Positions 55,501 to 64,000 of a stretch of DNA of 64,000 bases are shown here, in pieces. The notes under the pieces are model-generated. The model had not been told where the DNA came from and searched no databases. It saw only the letters and a list, made by a program, of their open reading frames with translations. Source of the stretch: Methanosarcina horonobensis HB-1 = JCM 15518 (lineage in GTDB: Archaea; Halobacteriota; Methanosarcinia; Methanosarcinales; Methanosarcinaceae); NCBI RefSeq assembly GCF_000970285.1, contig NZ_CP009516.1:4815036-4879035 (forward strand), given 5' to 3'. A program made the position numbers and the translations under genes. Numbering within the stretch: position 1 is the first letter of the stretch; each line of letters opens with the position of its first letter.

Positions 55501-56393
55501 GTGAGAAAAAGAAATCTATTGCTCATTCCTATCTTTTTTACTCTTCTAATTATGACCATATTTGTCTATACTCTTTACATGGACCAAGTAGATTGGAGGG
55601 AGCCAGGTCAAAGATATCTCTGTGGCTGCGATGTTAAAGTGACAGGTCTTTCAGGAAAGGAAGTGCAGGGAACTACCGTGATAATGGTTCCTATACCAGC
55701 ATCTAAGGAAGGAAAATTTTTTACTCCCCCGCTCAGAAAGACTCTTATTTTACCCAGAAGTTATGGCATGAAATCAATAACTGGCCTGAAGAGGACCGCA
55801 AAGGTCCCTATTTTGAAAACGCAATCGAAATTTTTGATGATCAACGGGAGATAATAGGAAACTGGATACCTTTTATTGCAGAAACAGATGAAGGCTATAT
55901 GCTTGGATTCAGAACAAACGAAACCAGGCTCAAAGATATTAATTATGGTGTTAGTTTCGTTGCAGACTATTTCGATATTTTTGATCCCATAAATAATGGA
56001 AGCCCGATGTTGTTCCCTGTTGAAAGTCTATCTAATATTTCTTCGGTCCCTTATGGAGAATACACTAAGTATACCTCAAATCCGACATATGATACCTACG
56101 TCTATTTAAGCGATAATCTAAAAGGAGGAGAAAATGTGTCTTTCTTTGTCTATTTGAGTGCAAATAATGATCCCAATGAGTGGCCTGAAAAATACAGAGG
56201 TAGGTACAATAATTTACTAGCAGCAAAAGTTAATGACACAGGCTATGTGAAAGTCAGGGCTATTATGGGACAGGAAGTACCATGGGGGGATCATACTCTT
56301 AATGTATTGAGTACTCAATATTTTTTAGATTTTTATGCTGATGAAACATCTGACAATGTAAACGAAACTCCCAGCTACACAGAAGTTGAATAA
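55501..56393 (+). pseudogene. membrane-anchored hypothetical protein split by a frameshift
   Basis: The front part (GTG 55501) has a TM anchor (about 6-24) and continues to about residue 75 (MVPIPASKEGKFFTP). From about 55725 the sensible frame is SYFTQKLWHEINNWPEEDRK and then NAIEIFDDQREIIGNWIPFI, running on to 56393. A one-base shift in the T6 or C5 run at 55721-55732 separates the halves. Restored, the protein would have about 297 aa with a large extracytoplasmic part. I know no function. It may be a real gene with a sequencing error. Confidence 0.6.
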
Positions 56394-56771
56394 AGTCCTT
56401 AAATTGGCCAGGTTTCTGTGAAATTTTCATTACCTGGCTATTGTGTAGTTTCACTTAATTGCGATGATCAATCTAAAGATGAAAAAGACATTACAGAACC
56501 CGATACTTAGAATTTATACGCATATTTCTATAGACACCGAATTTTGAAATAAAAATAGTAGCTGAAGAGCTTACTTTCCGCAGATTTGTCTGAAGTTTAA
56601 TATTTTCTGAATACAATTATTTGCGTTCTCTAGTGACACTAAATGACCAATTAGTGTTATTTTTAACTACTAATCTGTAACTTTGTATGTATATTTTTAG
56701 ATAGAAGAGAATGCCATTTTTTGAGGATGTCTACTGAAAATCAGGTAAAGAATACCTTAAAATGGAGTGTA
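56394..56771. other. AT-rich upstream region of the subtilisin gene
   Basis: No gene is supported. TATA-like sequences near 56690-56702 (TGTATATTTTTAG) could drive the protease gene. A short direct repeat, GTGACACTAAATGACCAATTA followed by GTGTTATT, is not clearly structured. Confidence 0.35.
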
Positions 56772-58685
56772 ATGAACATGCGGAAAAAGGTCGGAAAATT
56801 TTCAAAAAAGACAAGGATGGAATTACTAAGCATAAGCTGTATAATATTGTTATCGTTGTTCCCATTTACGGCATTAGCTGAGAACACAAATATATCTGAC
56901 AAAACTGGTACAGGCAGTAAGATATCAACAACGCTATCTCTAAAAATTGCTGAAACTTCAGCAACTGAGCAAATTCCTGTAATTATTCTATTGAAAAAGC
57001 AGGGTATTCCATTTAATATTGTAAAAGGGAAATCTCAAATCGAGAACGAGCAGAAAAATCTAACAAACTTTCTTAAGGATGCCGAATCTAGTAAAAAAGC
57101 ACAAAAAATCAAATCCATCAAAATTGTTAACGCTGTTGCAGCTAATGTAACGCCGGATGTGATAGCTTCCCTTACTGAGAGACCCGAAGTTTCGATAATC
57201 GAGCTTGACGAAGCTGTTTCCATAGCAGAAGGCCAGGGATTCTTTGTAAAAGAAATAGAAACATCAGATGTCGTGCAAAATAATGCATGGGGAGTCGATA
57301 AGATTGGAGCGCCGGCAGTATGGCAGCAGGGTATAACTGAAAAAAGAGTTGTCGTTGCTGTTGTGGATTCCGGTATTGATGTGCAGCATCCCGATCTTGA
57401 CGATCTTGATGATAATCCGGGTACAAATGATCCAAAGGTCGTGGACTGGATTGACTACATAAATGGAAATAACTCTCCTTATGATGATTATGGGCACGGC
57501 ACTCATGTTGCAGGAACTATCTCAGGGACCGGTGCTAACGGGTTGCACATCGGAGTTGCGCCGGGTACAAATTTAATTGCAGCAAAAGTGCTTGATGAAT
57601 CCGGTTCGGGTCGTGCGTCCAATGTCATTCTTGCGTTTGAGTGGGCAGCGAATAACGGTGCTCGTGTTATAAATTATAGTTGTGGGGGATTACGTCATTA
57701 TTCTCCATTCACAGTTGCCGTAGATAACCTTGTGGCAGCAGGTGTAATTCCCGTTGTGGCTGCTGGCAACTCCGGGATGAACTCTTATACAATAGAGTGC
57801 CCAGGTGATGAAATCAATTCTACGACTGTTGGCGCAACTGATTCTTCTGATACTGTAGCGGATTTTAGCAGCCGCGGTCCTGTCGATCTTTACGGGCAGA
57901 ATTACATTAAACCTGATGTTTCCGCGCCCGGAGTAGATGTCGAGTCAGCATATCCGGGCGGTTCCTATAAGGTTGCAAGCGGGACTTCAATGGCTACTCC
58001 ACATGTCTCCGGTACTGTAGCTTTAATGCTGGAAAAAAATCCTGCCCTCAGGCCATCTGAGATAAAGCAGATCTTAGAAAGTACAGCTGTGGATCTCGGG
58101 CCGGCAGGAAAGGATAACGAGTATGGCTCAGGCCGGGTAGATGCATATGAAGCAGTATTCTTCAAAGAAGAGAAACCGATCCTTCCTGTAGCGAACTTCA
58201 ACAGCAATGTGACCAATGGTTATGCTCCTCTTCCTGTTCAGTTTACTGACCTATCTCAAAATGCAGTTTCTTTAAGCTGGGATTTTGAGAGTGACGGTAT
58301 AATAGACTCAAGCCTTCAGAACCCGATTCATTTGTATGCAGCCCCAGGAACCTATACGGTTAACCTGATTGCAACCAATGAAAACGGTGCAGATTCAAAA
58401 TTTGCCACAATAACTGTTTTAGAGCAAGGATTACTTCCTGTAGCGGATTTCAGCAGCAATATAACCAACGGTTATGCTCCCCTTACCGTACAATTTACAG
58501 ACCTATCAGAAAATGCAATAGAATGGAGCTGGGATTTTGGGGACAAGACATATTCAACAGATGCGAATCCTGCACACGCGTATAAGAAACCAGGAAAATA
58601 CACCGTCAGCTTAACAGTAAAGAATGCAGATGGAATGGACGTGGAGGAAAAGTCCAAATATATTATAGTTTCGAAAAGAAAATAA
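56772..58685 (+). CDS. secreted subtilisin-like serine protease with two PKD domains
   Basis: The 637-aa protein has a signal peptide (LLSISCIILLSLFPFTALA), an inhibitor-I9-like propeptide (about 55-150) and an S8 catalytic domain. The triad is Asp in VVDSGIDVQHPD, His in GHGTHVAGT and Ser in GTSMATPHVSG, with the oxyanion Asn in VAAGNSG. Two PKD domains follow (each starting PVA(N/D)F and containing SWDFE/SWDFGD). It would degrade external protein or process surface proteins. ATG 56772 follows GGAGTG by 5 nt and is preferred over an upstream TTG. Confidence 0.9.
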   Translation: MNMRKKVGKFSKKTRMELLSISCIILLSLFPFTALAENTNISDKTGTGSKISTTLSLKIAETSATEQIPVIILLKKQGIPFNIVKGKSQIENEQKNLTNFLKDAESSKKAQKIKSIKIVNAVAANVTPDVIASLTERPEVSIIELDEAVSIAEGQGFFVKEIETSDVVQNNAWGVDKIGAPAVWQQGITEKRVVVAVVDSGIDVQHPDLDDLDDNPGTNDPKVVDWIDYINGNNSPYDDYGHGTHVAGTISGTGANGLHIGVAPGTNLIAAKVLDESGSGRASNVILAFEWAANNGARVINYSCGGLRHYSPFTVAVDNLVAAGVIPVVAAGNSGMNSYTIECPGDEINSTTVGATDSSDTVADFSSRGPVDLYGQNYIKPDVSAPGVDVESAYPGGSYKVASGTSMATPHVSGTVALMLEKNPALRPSEIKQILESTAVDLGPAGKDNEYGSGRVDAYEAVFFKEEKPILPVANFNSNVTNGYAPLPVQFTDLSQNAVSLSWDFESDGIIDSSLQNPIHLYAAPGTYTVNLIATNENGADSKFATITVLEQGLLPVADFSSNITNGYAPLTVQFTDLSENAIEWSWDFGDKTYSTDANPAHAYKKPGKYTVSLTVKNADGMDVEEKSKYIIVSKRK

Positions 58686-58915
58686 ACAATTATTGAAAAA
58701 ATAATAAAAAATTAAAGCGACAGAGTAGTATGGGAGCTATTGATCAAATTCAATAACTTCTGCTACAATCATTTAAAGAATGTCAGCCAACTTTTTTGAG
58801 TTAAAGTACTGGAATACAGTATTTTTCGTGAACTACCCCTCCCTAAGTTTCTTCGCCTTATGGCTCAGACGATTGACTGATTTCTAAATTAAAGCTGGCT
58901 GATTTCTAAAATAAA

Positions 58916-59938
58916 TCAGGAAAATGTGGAAATCAGTTCTTCGAGCTGGATCCTCTCACTGGTAGCATCTGTAAGTCTCGCATCGGTTTCTGAGATTTTC
59001 ACGATAAGACGCGCAACATCCTTATCGGTTTCTCCCGAATCTATAAGAGCTTCGGTAAGCCCTTCAAGGATATCGATTCCTGAAAACCCTTTTTCAATAA
59101 TCATTTCGTCTATAAGCTGGCGACCTCTCAAGAAGTCCCCTGCAAGAGCAGCCTCAAGCAGTGAATCCACAATTTCGTCCCTACCTTTCATAGTAGCTTC
59201 AAAGACGATTTCTTCCGTGATTTCAGCGCCTTCTTTCAGGGCAGCAAGCTGGAGGGTCTGAACAGCTCTTGCAACATTCCCTTTAGCGAGATAAAGAATA
59301 GCATCAACTGCCCTGCTTGAGAGATTCAGTTTTTCAGCAAGAACAATTCTCTCAAGATAGGGTTTCAGGACAGAATCCGAAACATAGGCAAAAAAGACCT
59401 GAAGGCCCCTTGAACGAAGGGGAGAAATGAGTTTCGAAGGTCTTGTAGTGGAAAGAATAAACCTGCAGGTTGAACTGTACTTTTCCATGATCCGCCTGAG
59501 AGCGTGCTGAGCATCTGAGCTCAGGGACTCTGCATTATCAATATAAATTATCTTGTAATCAGCGTCCAGGGGAGCCATTCCGGCGTACTCATTAATGATC
59601 TCCTTAAAAATATCGATCACGCTTTTATAGATTTTTTTCGGGTCATCAGTCCCGATGAAGCGGATAAAACGTCGGTCCCTTACAAGATAGCGTTTTCCCT
59701 GATCGAAAAAGTCCGAGGCATTAAAGTATGCAAAATTGTTCTTCCAGGTATCTCCGTAGAGCTGCCTGGCAAGAGCAAGAGAAGATGTTGTTTTTCCTGA
59801 ATTTTCAGGGCCGTAAAAAATGAGGTGGGGAAGAGTCCTGGACTGAACCAGTTCGGAAAGTGTTTTTACGGCATGTTCGTTTCCGAGCAGTCCTTCAAGG
59901 GTATCTGCTCTGTATTTTAGAGTCCAGAGATCCTGCAT
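58916..59938 (-). CDS. replication factor C small subunit, second (divergent) paralogue
   Basis: This 340-aa AAA+ protein belongs to the clamp-loader small subunits that load PCNA. Methanosarcina encodes two small subunits, and this copy looks like the divergent one. Its P-loop is GPENSGKTT instead of the usual GPPGTGKTT, and Walker B reads YIDNAESL, where DEAD/DEAE is usual. The sensor region SDAQHALRRIMEKYSSTCRFI and LRSRGLQVFF (SRC-like motif with Gly for Cys) follow. ATG 59938 has AGGTGG 5 nt upstream. Reduced ATP hydrolysis is inferred. Confidence 0.85.
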   Translation of the reverse strand: MQDLWTLKYRADTLEGLLGNEHAVKTLSELVQSRTLPHLIFYGPENSGKTTSSLALARQLYGDTWKNNFAYFNASDFFDQGKRYLVRDRRFIRFIGTDDPKKIYKSVIDIFKEIINEYAGMAPLDADYKIIYIDNAESLSSDAQHALRRIMEKYSSTCRFILSTTRPSKLISPLRSRGLQVFFAYVSDSVLKPYLERIVLAEKLNLSSRAVDAILYLAKGNVARAVQTLQLAALKEGAEITEEIVFEATMKGRDEIVDSLLEAALAGDFLRGRQLIDEMIIEKGFSGIDILEGLTEALIDSGETDKDVARLIVKISETDARLTDATSERIQLEELISTFS

Positions 59939-60004
59939 TGATTCCACCTATTTTTCAGCTTTTGAATATTCAGTTGTTTTCAGGACTTTTATCTTTTTCC
60001 GGCA

Positions 60005-61720
60005 TTACTCAGCAAAGTCGCCTGCCTGAGCCCCGTTTTCGTTTGTCTCAAGCAGTTCCTTGATAACCACACCGTAAACAGGTCTTGCAATAACCACACC
60101 AATGAAAACTCCAATAATAGTGGTGATGGCAAATCCCTTCAGGGCTCCGAAGCCCATGACCACCAGAGGAGACATGGCAATGATTGTTGTGGCGGCCGCC
60201 CCGAAGATGATTGCGAAGGCTTTCCCGATCCTTGAAAGGAAGACCTTTGTTGGCGGGAGCTTGCCTTCGTAAAGCACCTCATCTGTAATGATTACAAGGT
60301 GGTCAATACCTGTTCCAATCGCAGCAATAATACCTGCAATTGCTGCAAGATCCATCTGCCAGCCGATAGCTGCTGCAACTCCAAGAATCATGATAACTTC
60401 ACTAATGGAAGTCCCGACCATTGGGACCAGGATTTCCGGTCTCCTGTACCTGCGGAAAACAACTGCAGCAACTGCTATTAAGGAAAGAAGGCCTGCGATC
60501 ACGGCTTCGGACTTAAACTGTTCACCAAGAGATGCATCAACATGTCCCGAACCTACGAGCACCACGTTTACAGGTAGAGCTCCTGCCCTGAGGTGAATCT
60601 GGAGCTGCTCGGCTTCAGCCCTTGCTTCCTCGTCAGTGCCTGTAGAAGCTTCCCAGGAATAGATAGGAGTTTCTTTCAGCCTGGCAGCTGCCGAATAGCT
60701 AAGAGGAGCCCCGTAGATTTTGTTTTCATCCAGATACATGTTCAGGTAGTGGGCGTCCGGATTATCCGTAGCTCCGGTCTCAATTGCGATTTTCTGGAGA
60801 GCACGGGCTCCTTCTTCACTCAGGGTAAATGGAGCATGCCACTGGTTATCGTGGTAAGTCGGAATCCCCACACTTTCAACGGAGTCACCGTAAAGGATGT
60901 GCTGGGTCTCATTTCCTGTTGTCTGTATGCGGATCTCGAATTTTCCGGGCTTCTCAGCAATATCTTTTGCAGTTGCAAGGTCAATGCCTGCAAAATCAAT
61001 AAGAATATAGTCTTCTCCAACAGTCCTGACAGGAATATCCTTCAAGCCAAGAGAGTTTAGTTTGTCATTTAGAATATCTCGAGTCAGGTCCCTTGTATCG
61101 GTACTGACTCCCTCTCTATAAGTCAAAGTTCCGTCTTCGTTTCTAAGGATTGTCCCTCCGACCTTCTCCATAAGGGTTTCAACCTCTTCTTCTGAAGCTT
61201 CAGCCCTGATCTCATAGACAACACCGTCTTCGGTACGGATGGGAAGCACTTCCGCATCAAAGGCCTGTGCAAGGTAAGCCTTGATAAGGGCTTCTTTAGT
61301 TGTAGCGATAGTCACCTGTGTTGTGTTCTGGCTCAGCTTATCAACGCTTACAGTGCCAAGCTCCAGAAGCTCAAGTTGCGATGTACTAACCGGAGCGGAT
61401 GTTGTGAATGTGATTGAACTTTCGGACTGGCTCACTCCACCGACACCCAGGTTGCTATCTGTGATCTGGATAGGGGCCCCAATGACAGGTTCTACCATTT
61501 GACTGACTATCATTCCTGGATCAGCATCTACCTGGACAAGAGCTCCCTCTAATTTGATCTGAAGCCAGGAACCACCTTCAAGGTCAAGCCCGTAGTTCAG
61601 GTTAGTTGTTATCCCTTCACCGGGGGTGTAACCCGGATGGATAAGCACAATCGAAGCAAGCAGGGCAAGTATGAAGATGATAACTCTTACATTTTTAAAT
61701 AGACTTTTTTTATCGCTCAT
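60005..61720 (-). CDS. secD: protein-export membrane protein SecD
   Basis: SecD (571 aa) assists the Sec translocon, using the proton gradient to pull out exported proteins. It has TM1 (RVIIFILALLASIVLIHPG), the signature LNYGLDLEGGSWLQIKLEG, a large extracytoplasmic P1 domain and five more TM helices near the C-terminus (GTGIDHLVIITDEV in TM4). The start overlaps the secF stop as ATGA, and GGGAGGT inside secF is its ribosome-binding sequence. The order is secF then secD on the transcript. Confidence 0.95.
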   Translation of the reverse strand: MSDKKSLFKNVRVIIFILALLASIVLIHPGYTPGEGITTNLNYGLDLEGGSWLQIKLEGALVQVDADPGMIVSQMVEPVIGAPIQITDSNLGVGGVSQSESSITFTTSAPVSTSQLELLELGTVSVDKLSQNTTQVTIATTKEALIKAYLAQAFDAEVLPIRTEDGVVYEIRAEASEEEVETLMEKVGGTILRNEDGTLTYREGVSTDTRDLTRDILNDKLNSLGLKDIPVRTVGEDYILIDFAGIDLATAKDIAEKPGKFEIRIQTTGNETQHILYGDSVESVGIPTYHDNQWHAPFTLSEEGARALQKIAIETGATDNPDAHYLNMYLDENKIYGAPLSYSAAARLKETPIYSWEASTGTDEEARAEAEQLQIHLRAGALPVNVVLVGSGHVDASLGEQFKSEAVIAGLLSLIAVAAVVFRRYRRPEILVPMVGTSISEVIMILGVAAAIGWQMDLAAIAGIIAAIGTGIDHLVIITDEVLYEGKLPPTKVFLSRIGKAFAIIFGAAATTIIAMSPLVVMGFGALKGFAITTIIGVFIGVVIARPVYGVVIKELLETNENGAQAGDFAE

Positions 61721-62622
61721 CTGTTATACCTCCCCCTGAATTCGGGTTTCATCGCATACCACCGCAGAATACCGGTATTAAGAAGCCATGTATTCATAAT
61801 ATCCGCAACAAGTCCCACTATCAATACAATTGAAATTTGCGAAAGCAGGGTAATCTGTGTGAATGATGGAATTACCAGATAAGGGAAAGTTGAAACCACA
61901 TACATGACTACAAGGGCCGCAAGAGTTGTCGTGGTCATGGTGATACCGGTCTGCATTGCCCTTGAGACCTTTTCTTCTACCAGGCCCCTTCGTTTGAGTA
62001 CCCTGTTTGTTAGCAAAATGTCACTATCTACGGAATAACCGATGAGCATAAGCAGGGCTGCAACCGTTCCAAGTGAAAGTTCAATCCCTGCAACTCGCAT
62101 GAAAGCAGCGGCAATTGTAATGTCCGAAAGGGCAGAGAGCACAACTGCAAAAGAAGGTACAGCGCTCCGGAAAATCAGGAAGACTACAATTGACATTCCT
62201 ATAAAGGATATAAAAAGAGCCTGAAGAGCCTGAACCTGCAGTTCCTGGCCGTAAACAGGCCCTATCTGCTTGATTTCTACACTGGAATAGCGGCTCATTA
62301 CATCGTCTTCAAGCTGTCGCTGTTTTTCATTGTCCATAATCCCGAACTGCATGATAACCCTGCTTCCGGCTTGCCGGGCATCAGTGATAGGGTAAGAGGA
62401 GTACATTTCTTCAAGCACAGCGGGAGAATCGGTTGTTTCTACCGAAATCTGGGTACCGCCCTGGAACTCCATTCCCAGGATTACCGGCGACCCGCTGCTT
62501 GCAAAGGAAACTAGCAGTACAGCTAAAGAGAGTGCGAGTACTGCAAGAGGGATTGCCAGCAACTGGCGATTATCGTGATTTTTCACGAAATTATCTAAAA
62601 GATCGGTCAAACCTGTTGCCAT
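61717..62622 (-). CDS. secF: protein-export membrane protein SecF
   Basis: SecF (301 aa) is the partner of SecD. TM1 (LLAIPLAVLALSLAVLLVSF) is followed by the conserved GMEFQGGTQISVETT, the periplasm-side P domain, and five TM helices including GYSVDSDILLTNRVLKRRG and AMQTGITMTTTTLAALVVMY. It is the first gene of the pair, starting at ATG 62622. A palindrome about 100 bp upstream may be regulatory. Confidence 0.95.
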   Translation of the reverse strand: MATGLTDLLDNFVKNHDNRQLLAIPLAVLALSLAVLLVSFASSGSPVILGMEFQGGTQISVETTDSPAVLEEMYSSYPITDARQAGSRVIMQFGIMDNEKQRQLEDDVMSRYSSVEIKQIGPVYGQELQVQALQALFISFIGMSIVVFLIFRSAVPSFAVVLSALSDITIAAAFMRVAGIELSLGTVAALLMLIGYSVDSDILLTNRVLKRRGLVEEKVSRAMQTGITMTTTTLAALVVMYVVSTFPYLVIPSFTQITLLSQISIVLIVGLVADIMNTWLLNTGILRWYAMKPEFRGRYNR

Positions 62623-62722
62623 AATTAAATACTCCGGATGAATGTATCTATTTTTTTTGAACTTATCCGAGTTTTTTGTCCGGACTTACAATCCAGAAAA
62701 CATTCAGACTCATAGTTTGAAA

Positions 62723-62738
62723 GTGTAAATGTTTACAC
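62723..62738. promoter_or_regulatory. 16-bp near-perfect palindrome upstream of secFD
   Basis: GTGTAAATGTTTACAC has 7 of 8 matching positions per arm. It lies about 100 bp upstream of secF and 300 bp upstream of the divergent dCMP deaminase gene. A regulator-binding site is possible; no cognate regulator is known to me. Confidence 0.35.
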
Positions 62739-63004
62739 CAGAACCACAAGGACTTCATAGTCCGTAAAGTTCCCGGTAACCTGAGATTAGAAGTTTTTTT
62801 AAGTATTTTTCGAACTCTGGTTCTGGAGAAAAAATTTCCACATTCCTTATAGTGTCAATAAGTTGATTCATTTCAGTTCTAGTTTCGGTTCTATATTCTA
62901 TAGATTATATTAATTATTCCTCGAAAAACAACTCTTTCTCTATATAGCGTTAATTCACTCATTTAAAATTAATTGATAGAAGTGATACAAGTTTTAACGT
63001 TATA

Positions 63005-63014
63005 GCTATATATA
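63005..63014 (+). promoter_or_regulatory. probable TATA box of the dCMP deaminase gene
   Basis: GCTATATATA lies 24 bp before the ATG at 63038, so transcription would begin close to the start codon and the mRNA may be nearly leaderless. Confidence 0.5.
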
Positions 63015-63037
63015 CCATTTACTGTTCATTAAAAATA

Positions 63038-63490
63038 ATGACAGAAAGACCCTCCCTTGACGAATACTTCCTTGAAATAGCCTTTGTGGTAGGCAAACGG
63101 GCGACCTGCCTCCGGAATAACGTAGGGGCAGTGATCGTCCGGGATAAACGCATTCTTTCAACCGGATATAACGGAGCCCCAAGTGGTATGGAGCACTGCC
63201 TTGACATCGGGTGCATCCGGGACCTTGAAAAAATTCCTTCAGGCACGCGGCATGAGAAATGCAGAGCAGTACATGCTGAGCAGAACGCCATCATTCAGGC
63301 TGCAATCCACGGGGTGAGCATTGCCGGAGCAACCATTTACTGCACGCACCAGCCATGTATTCTGTGCGCAAAAATGATTATAAACTCAAATATCAAAAGG
63401 GTAGTATACTCAATACCTTATCCTGACACCGATTCCCTTGTTTTCTTCAGAAGCGCAGGCGTGGAAGTCGAATATATTCCTTTGAACTGA
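63038..63490 (+). CDS. deoxycytidylate (dCMP) deaminase family protein
   Basis: The 150-aa protein has the zinc-dependent deaminase motif AVHAEQNAI (His ligand and catalytic Glu, about 78-86) and PCILC (Cys ligands, about 105-109). It also has the N-terminal [20 protein letters not shown] typical of ComE/dCMP deaminases. It would convert dCMP to dUMP for thymidylate synthesis. The extra Cys residues in CLDIGCIRD are also family-typical. Monocistronic and divergent from secFD. Confidence 0.9.
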   Translation: MTERPSLDEYFLEIAFVVGKRATCLRNNVGAVIVRDKRILSTGYNGAPSGMEHCLDIGCIRDLEKIPSGTRHEKCRAVHAEQNAIIQAAIHGVSIAGATIYCTHQPCILCAKMIINSNIKRVVYSIPYPDTDSLVFFRSAGVEVEYIPLN

Positions 63491-63627
63491 AATATTGAAT
63501 ACCCTGCCAAGCTATATGTAATTATAAGGATCTCAAATTAGCTCTTAAAATCCCTGATCTAATTTGACAATTCTTTTCTTTAAAAATATCCTCCAAATGA
63601 ATTTCTATTTTGAACTTTGTTTTGTAA

Positions 63628-64000
63628 TTATGTAAGCACCAAAAGTTGATATGCAACGAAGTTTAGGAGTGAATACATTTTTCTACTCTGCTTTCTTACT
63701 CTTCTTACATCGAATTTTACTGTATCCTTAATATGACCATGTATCTTTTCGCATTCAGCTCTCTTTTTGTATAGTTCTTTAAACGAATTATCTCTGATGT
63801 TCTGATTTCTCAGATACATCCCAACCTGTATCATTCTTCCATTCTGATACAGGAACCTAAGTTTATCTTCCGTTTTTGCGTTTATGTCTCCTCCTTTTTT
63901 CCACAACTTATTGACCCAGTGATCTATTCTTTCGATTTCTCCTTCACTATTAATAACAGCATTTGATGCGTAAGAGATGACTGGTTTTGCGCTAAGATGG
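63628..64000 (-). CDS. C-terminal part of a DDE transposase, cut by the window edge
   Basis: The frame is open from the window edge to TAA at 63628. It encodes SYASNAVINSEGEIERIDHW, then YKKRAECEKIHGHIKDTVKF and SLLNFVAYQLLVLT. The ECEKIHGHIK segment, with Glu of the catalytic triad, and the closing helix fit the C-terminus of transposases with an IS5/IS1182-like DDE core. The family is not certain. The rest of the gene lies outside the window. Confidence 0.7.
   Translation of the reverse strand, partial: HLSAKPVISYASNAVINSEGEIERIDHWVNKLWKKGGDINAKTEDKLRFLYQNGRMIQVGMYLRNQNIRDNSFKELYKKRAECEKIHGHIKDTVKFDVRRVRKQSRKMYSLLNFVAYQLLVLT

Overview
The window is chromosomal DNA of a methylotrophic methanogen of the genus Methanosarcina. 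The direct evidence is a 72-nt tRNA-Pyl with a CUA anticodon followed by pylS-pylB-pylC-pylD, a monomethylamine methyltransferase gene (mtmB) with an in-frame amber codon at position 202, mtmC, mtbA, ramA, the McrA thioamidation pair ycaO-tfuA, and archaeal housekeeping genes (L10e, aIF2-beta, TrpRS, PheRS alpha, an RFC small subunit, SecDF). The species was not determined. PylRS is 423 aa, and its variable linker is shorter than I recall for M. mazei.

Layout. 1-8.9 kb: an ArsR-like regulator; an iron-uptake operon (feoB, a 54-aa Cys-rich zinc-ribbon protein, feoA) behind two palindromes that look like iron-regulator operators; a SNF2 helicase with a SWIM-finger partner; a cobalamin adenosyltransferase. 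8.9-14.4 kb: a small inverted-repeat element, a TPR remnant, moaB, a CARF-wHTH-type regulator facing a frameshifted drug-efflux-type MFS gene, and a DUF1786 gene. 15-23 kb: L10e and aIF2-beta-TRAM, a radical-SAM-like protein that has lost its cluster cysteines, a MntA/HepT toxin-antitoxin pair, a complete IS481-type element inserted just upstream of the apparent trpS promoter, trpS and pheS. 23-38 kb: accessory and partly decayed genes (LCM-type methyltransferase, MFS transporter, frameshifted isochorismatase and UspA genes), a CopB-type copper ATPase with a membrane-anchored monoheme cytochrome c, and ycaO-tfuA. 38.4-53.7 kb: the methylamine and pyrrolysine island. 53.7-64 kb: an AT-rich stretch, a candidate structured leader, exoprotein remnants, a secreted subtilisin with two PKD domains, an RFC subunit, secDF, a dCMP deaminase and a transposase fragment at the edge.

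How the genes work together. Monomethylamine would enter through MtmP and three small membrane proteins flanking it. MtmB (needing pyrrolysine) moves the methyl group to the corrinoid on MtmC, MtbA passes it to coenzyme M, and RamA reactivates oxidised corrinoid. PylB, PylC and PylD make pyrrolysine and PylS loads it on tRNA-Pyl. YcaO and TfuA modify the methyl-CoM reductase that uses the product.

No complete undescribed system stands out. The best leads are the cysteine-less radical-SAM-like protein, the amber stop of pylB beside an apparent CUG start for pylC, the small-subunit-rich amine permease locus, the long mtmC leader, a hairpin-rich leader near 54.8 kb, and the small conserved-looking ORFs in the feo and copB loci. 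Several genes carry single frameshifts, some in homopolymers, so sequencing error must be excluded before calling them pseudogenes.
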